This document shows positions 63,456 through 64,000 of a stretch of 64,000 nucleotides of DNA, piece by piece. The notes under the pieces were generated by a model. That model was not told the DNA's origin, ran no database searches, and saw nothing but the letters and a program-made list of their open reading frames with translations. The stretch covers positions 1 through 64,000 of the forward strand of contig NZ_CABVPR010000027.1 of NCBI RefSeq assembly GCF_902499135.1, given 5' to 3'. Within the stretch, counting starts at the first letter, position 1. Each line of letters starts with the position of its first letter. The position numbers and the translations under genes are program-made. Source of the stretch: Burkholderia dolosa (GTDB taxonomy: Bacteria; Pseudomonadota; Gammaproteobacteria; Burkholderiales; Burkholderiaceae).

Positions 63456-64000
63456 TCACTGCGTCAGCACGACGCCGCTTGCCGGCGACCACGACACGAA
63501 CACGTCGTCGTTCCATGCCGGCGCGCCTTCGTGCATCAGATGCGAGCTCGACAGGTTCGACACGACCGTCTTGCCGCTCGGCAGCCGCACGTGATACAGC
63601 GAGTAGCTGCCCATGTACGCGATGTCGGTGACGACGCCGCGCGCCCAGTTGTGCGGCGAACGCGGCTTGTCGCGCGACACGTGCACGCGCTCCGGGCGCA
63701 CCGAGATGCCGACCGGCATCCCGAGCGGGCCGGTCACACCGTGGCTCACGTACATCCGCGCTTCGAGATCGTCGCTCTCGACGAAGATGTGATCGGGCTC
63801 GTCCTCGACCACGCGCCCCTCGAACAGGTTCGTCGAGCCGATGAACTCGGCCGAGAAGCGGCTGTTCGGATATTCGTAGACTTCGCCCGGCGTGCCGATC
63901 TGCACGATCCGGCCTTCGCTCATCACCGCGAGGCGGCTCGCCATCGTCATCGCCTCTTCCTGGTCGTGCGTGACCATCACGCACGTCACGTCGACCTTCT
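63456..64000 (-). CDS. potG: Putrescine ABC transporter ATP-binding protein, C-terminal part (5' end outside window)
   Basis: About 180 residues are visible up to the stop at 63456; the N-terminus, including Walker A and B, lies beyond the window. The H-loop VTHDQEEAMTMASR, RIVQIGTPGEVYEYPNSRFSAEFIGSTNLFEG and a TOBE domain with VSVRPERVHVS-like sequence identify a PotA/PotG-type ATPase. It is first of the visible potG-potH-potI run; a PotF-type binding protein gene is to be expected upstream. Confidence 0.9.
   Translation of the reverse strand, partial: KVDVTCVMVTHDQEEAMTMASRLAVMSEGRIVQIGTPGEVYEYPNSRFSAEFIGSTNLFEGRVVEDEPDHIFVESDDLEARMYVSHGVTGPLGMPVGISVRPERVHVSRDKPRSPHNWARGVVTDIAYMGSYSLYHVRLPSGKTVVSNLSSSHLMHEGAPAWNDDVFVSWSPASGVVLTQ

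Overview
The window is a GC-rich (roughly two-thirds G+C), gene-dense chromosomal segment. Its protein families and gene order (flg cluster with flgN-flgM-flgA divergent from flgB-J, DUF3138 outer-membrane protein beside a Pot-type transporter, Burkholderia-style OmpC porin) point to a betaproteobacterium of the genus Burkholderia (sensu stricto); I do not assign a species. I saw no tRNA, rRNA, insertion sequence, integrase, phage gene or CRISPR array, so this looks like core chromosome rather than an island.

Layout. 1-968: end of a flagellar locus (a FliK-family export-switch protein and a stand-alone FlhB C-terminal-domain protein). 1250-2060: a candidate Fur box and a PepSY-type membrane protein. 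2119-4837: XdhC and an APC amino-acid permease (minus strand). 5062-6541: NarL-type response regulator and soluble histidine kinase. 6956-10173: Fpr, an EEP-family hydrolase with a secreted partner, and a nitroreductase. 10423-14592: Lon-like AAA ATPase without protease domain, FAD oxidoreductase, HiPIP, MHS-type transporter. 14899-21722: dppABCDF operon plus a TraB/GumN-like protein. 22272-25458: pxpBCA (5-oxoprolinase) divergent from a MarR-type regulator. 25536-31254: 5-FTHF cyclo-ligase, lytic transglycosylase, an NDUFA9-like reductase, a GST and the CCA-adding enzyme.

31380-45669 is the flagellar rod/hook/hook-junction cluster: flgN, flgM and flgA on the minus strand and flgBCDEFGHIJ, ycgR and flgKL on the plus strand. 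The DNA itself suggests its regulation. A FlhDC-like inverted repeat sits between flgA and flgB. Good sigma-28 (FliA) promoter matches, TAAA/TCAA-N15-GCCGNTAN, precede flgM, ycgR and flgK. Together these give a class II / class III hierarchy in which FlgM, the anti-sigma factor, is made from its own sigma-28 promoter.

45964-64000: NCS2 pyrimidine permease, LysR regulator, split chromate transporter, DUF1275 protein, porin, a small orphan protein, glutathione reductase, a three-lipoprotein operon (CsgG / DUF4810 / GNA1162-DUF799) with an unusually structured leader, then a minus-strand polyamine block (potG partial, potH, potI, a DUF3138 barrel protein and two PuuB-like amine oxidases).

The most interesting unexplained items are: the CsgG-DUF4810-DUF799 lipoprotein operon with its uORF/hairpin leader; a promoter-to-terminator unit at 21853-22232 with no convincing gene (candidate ncRNA); a terminator-like hairpin just after the sigma-28 promoter of ycgR; short-unit tandem repeats (8-bp at 47337-47408, 7-bp at 57061-57163, 9-bp inside flgA); and the FliK/FlhB-C pair. 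All functional statements are from reading the sequence; no database search was run.
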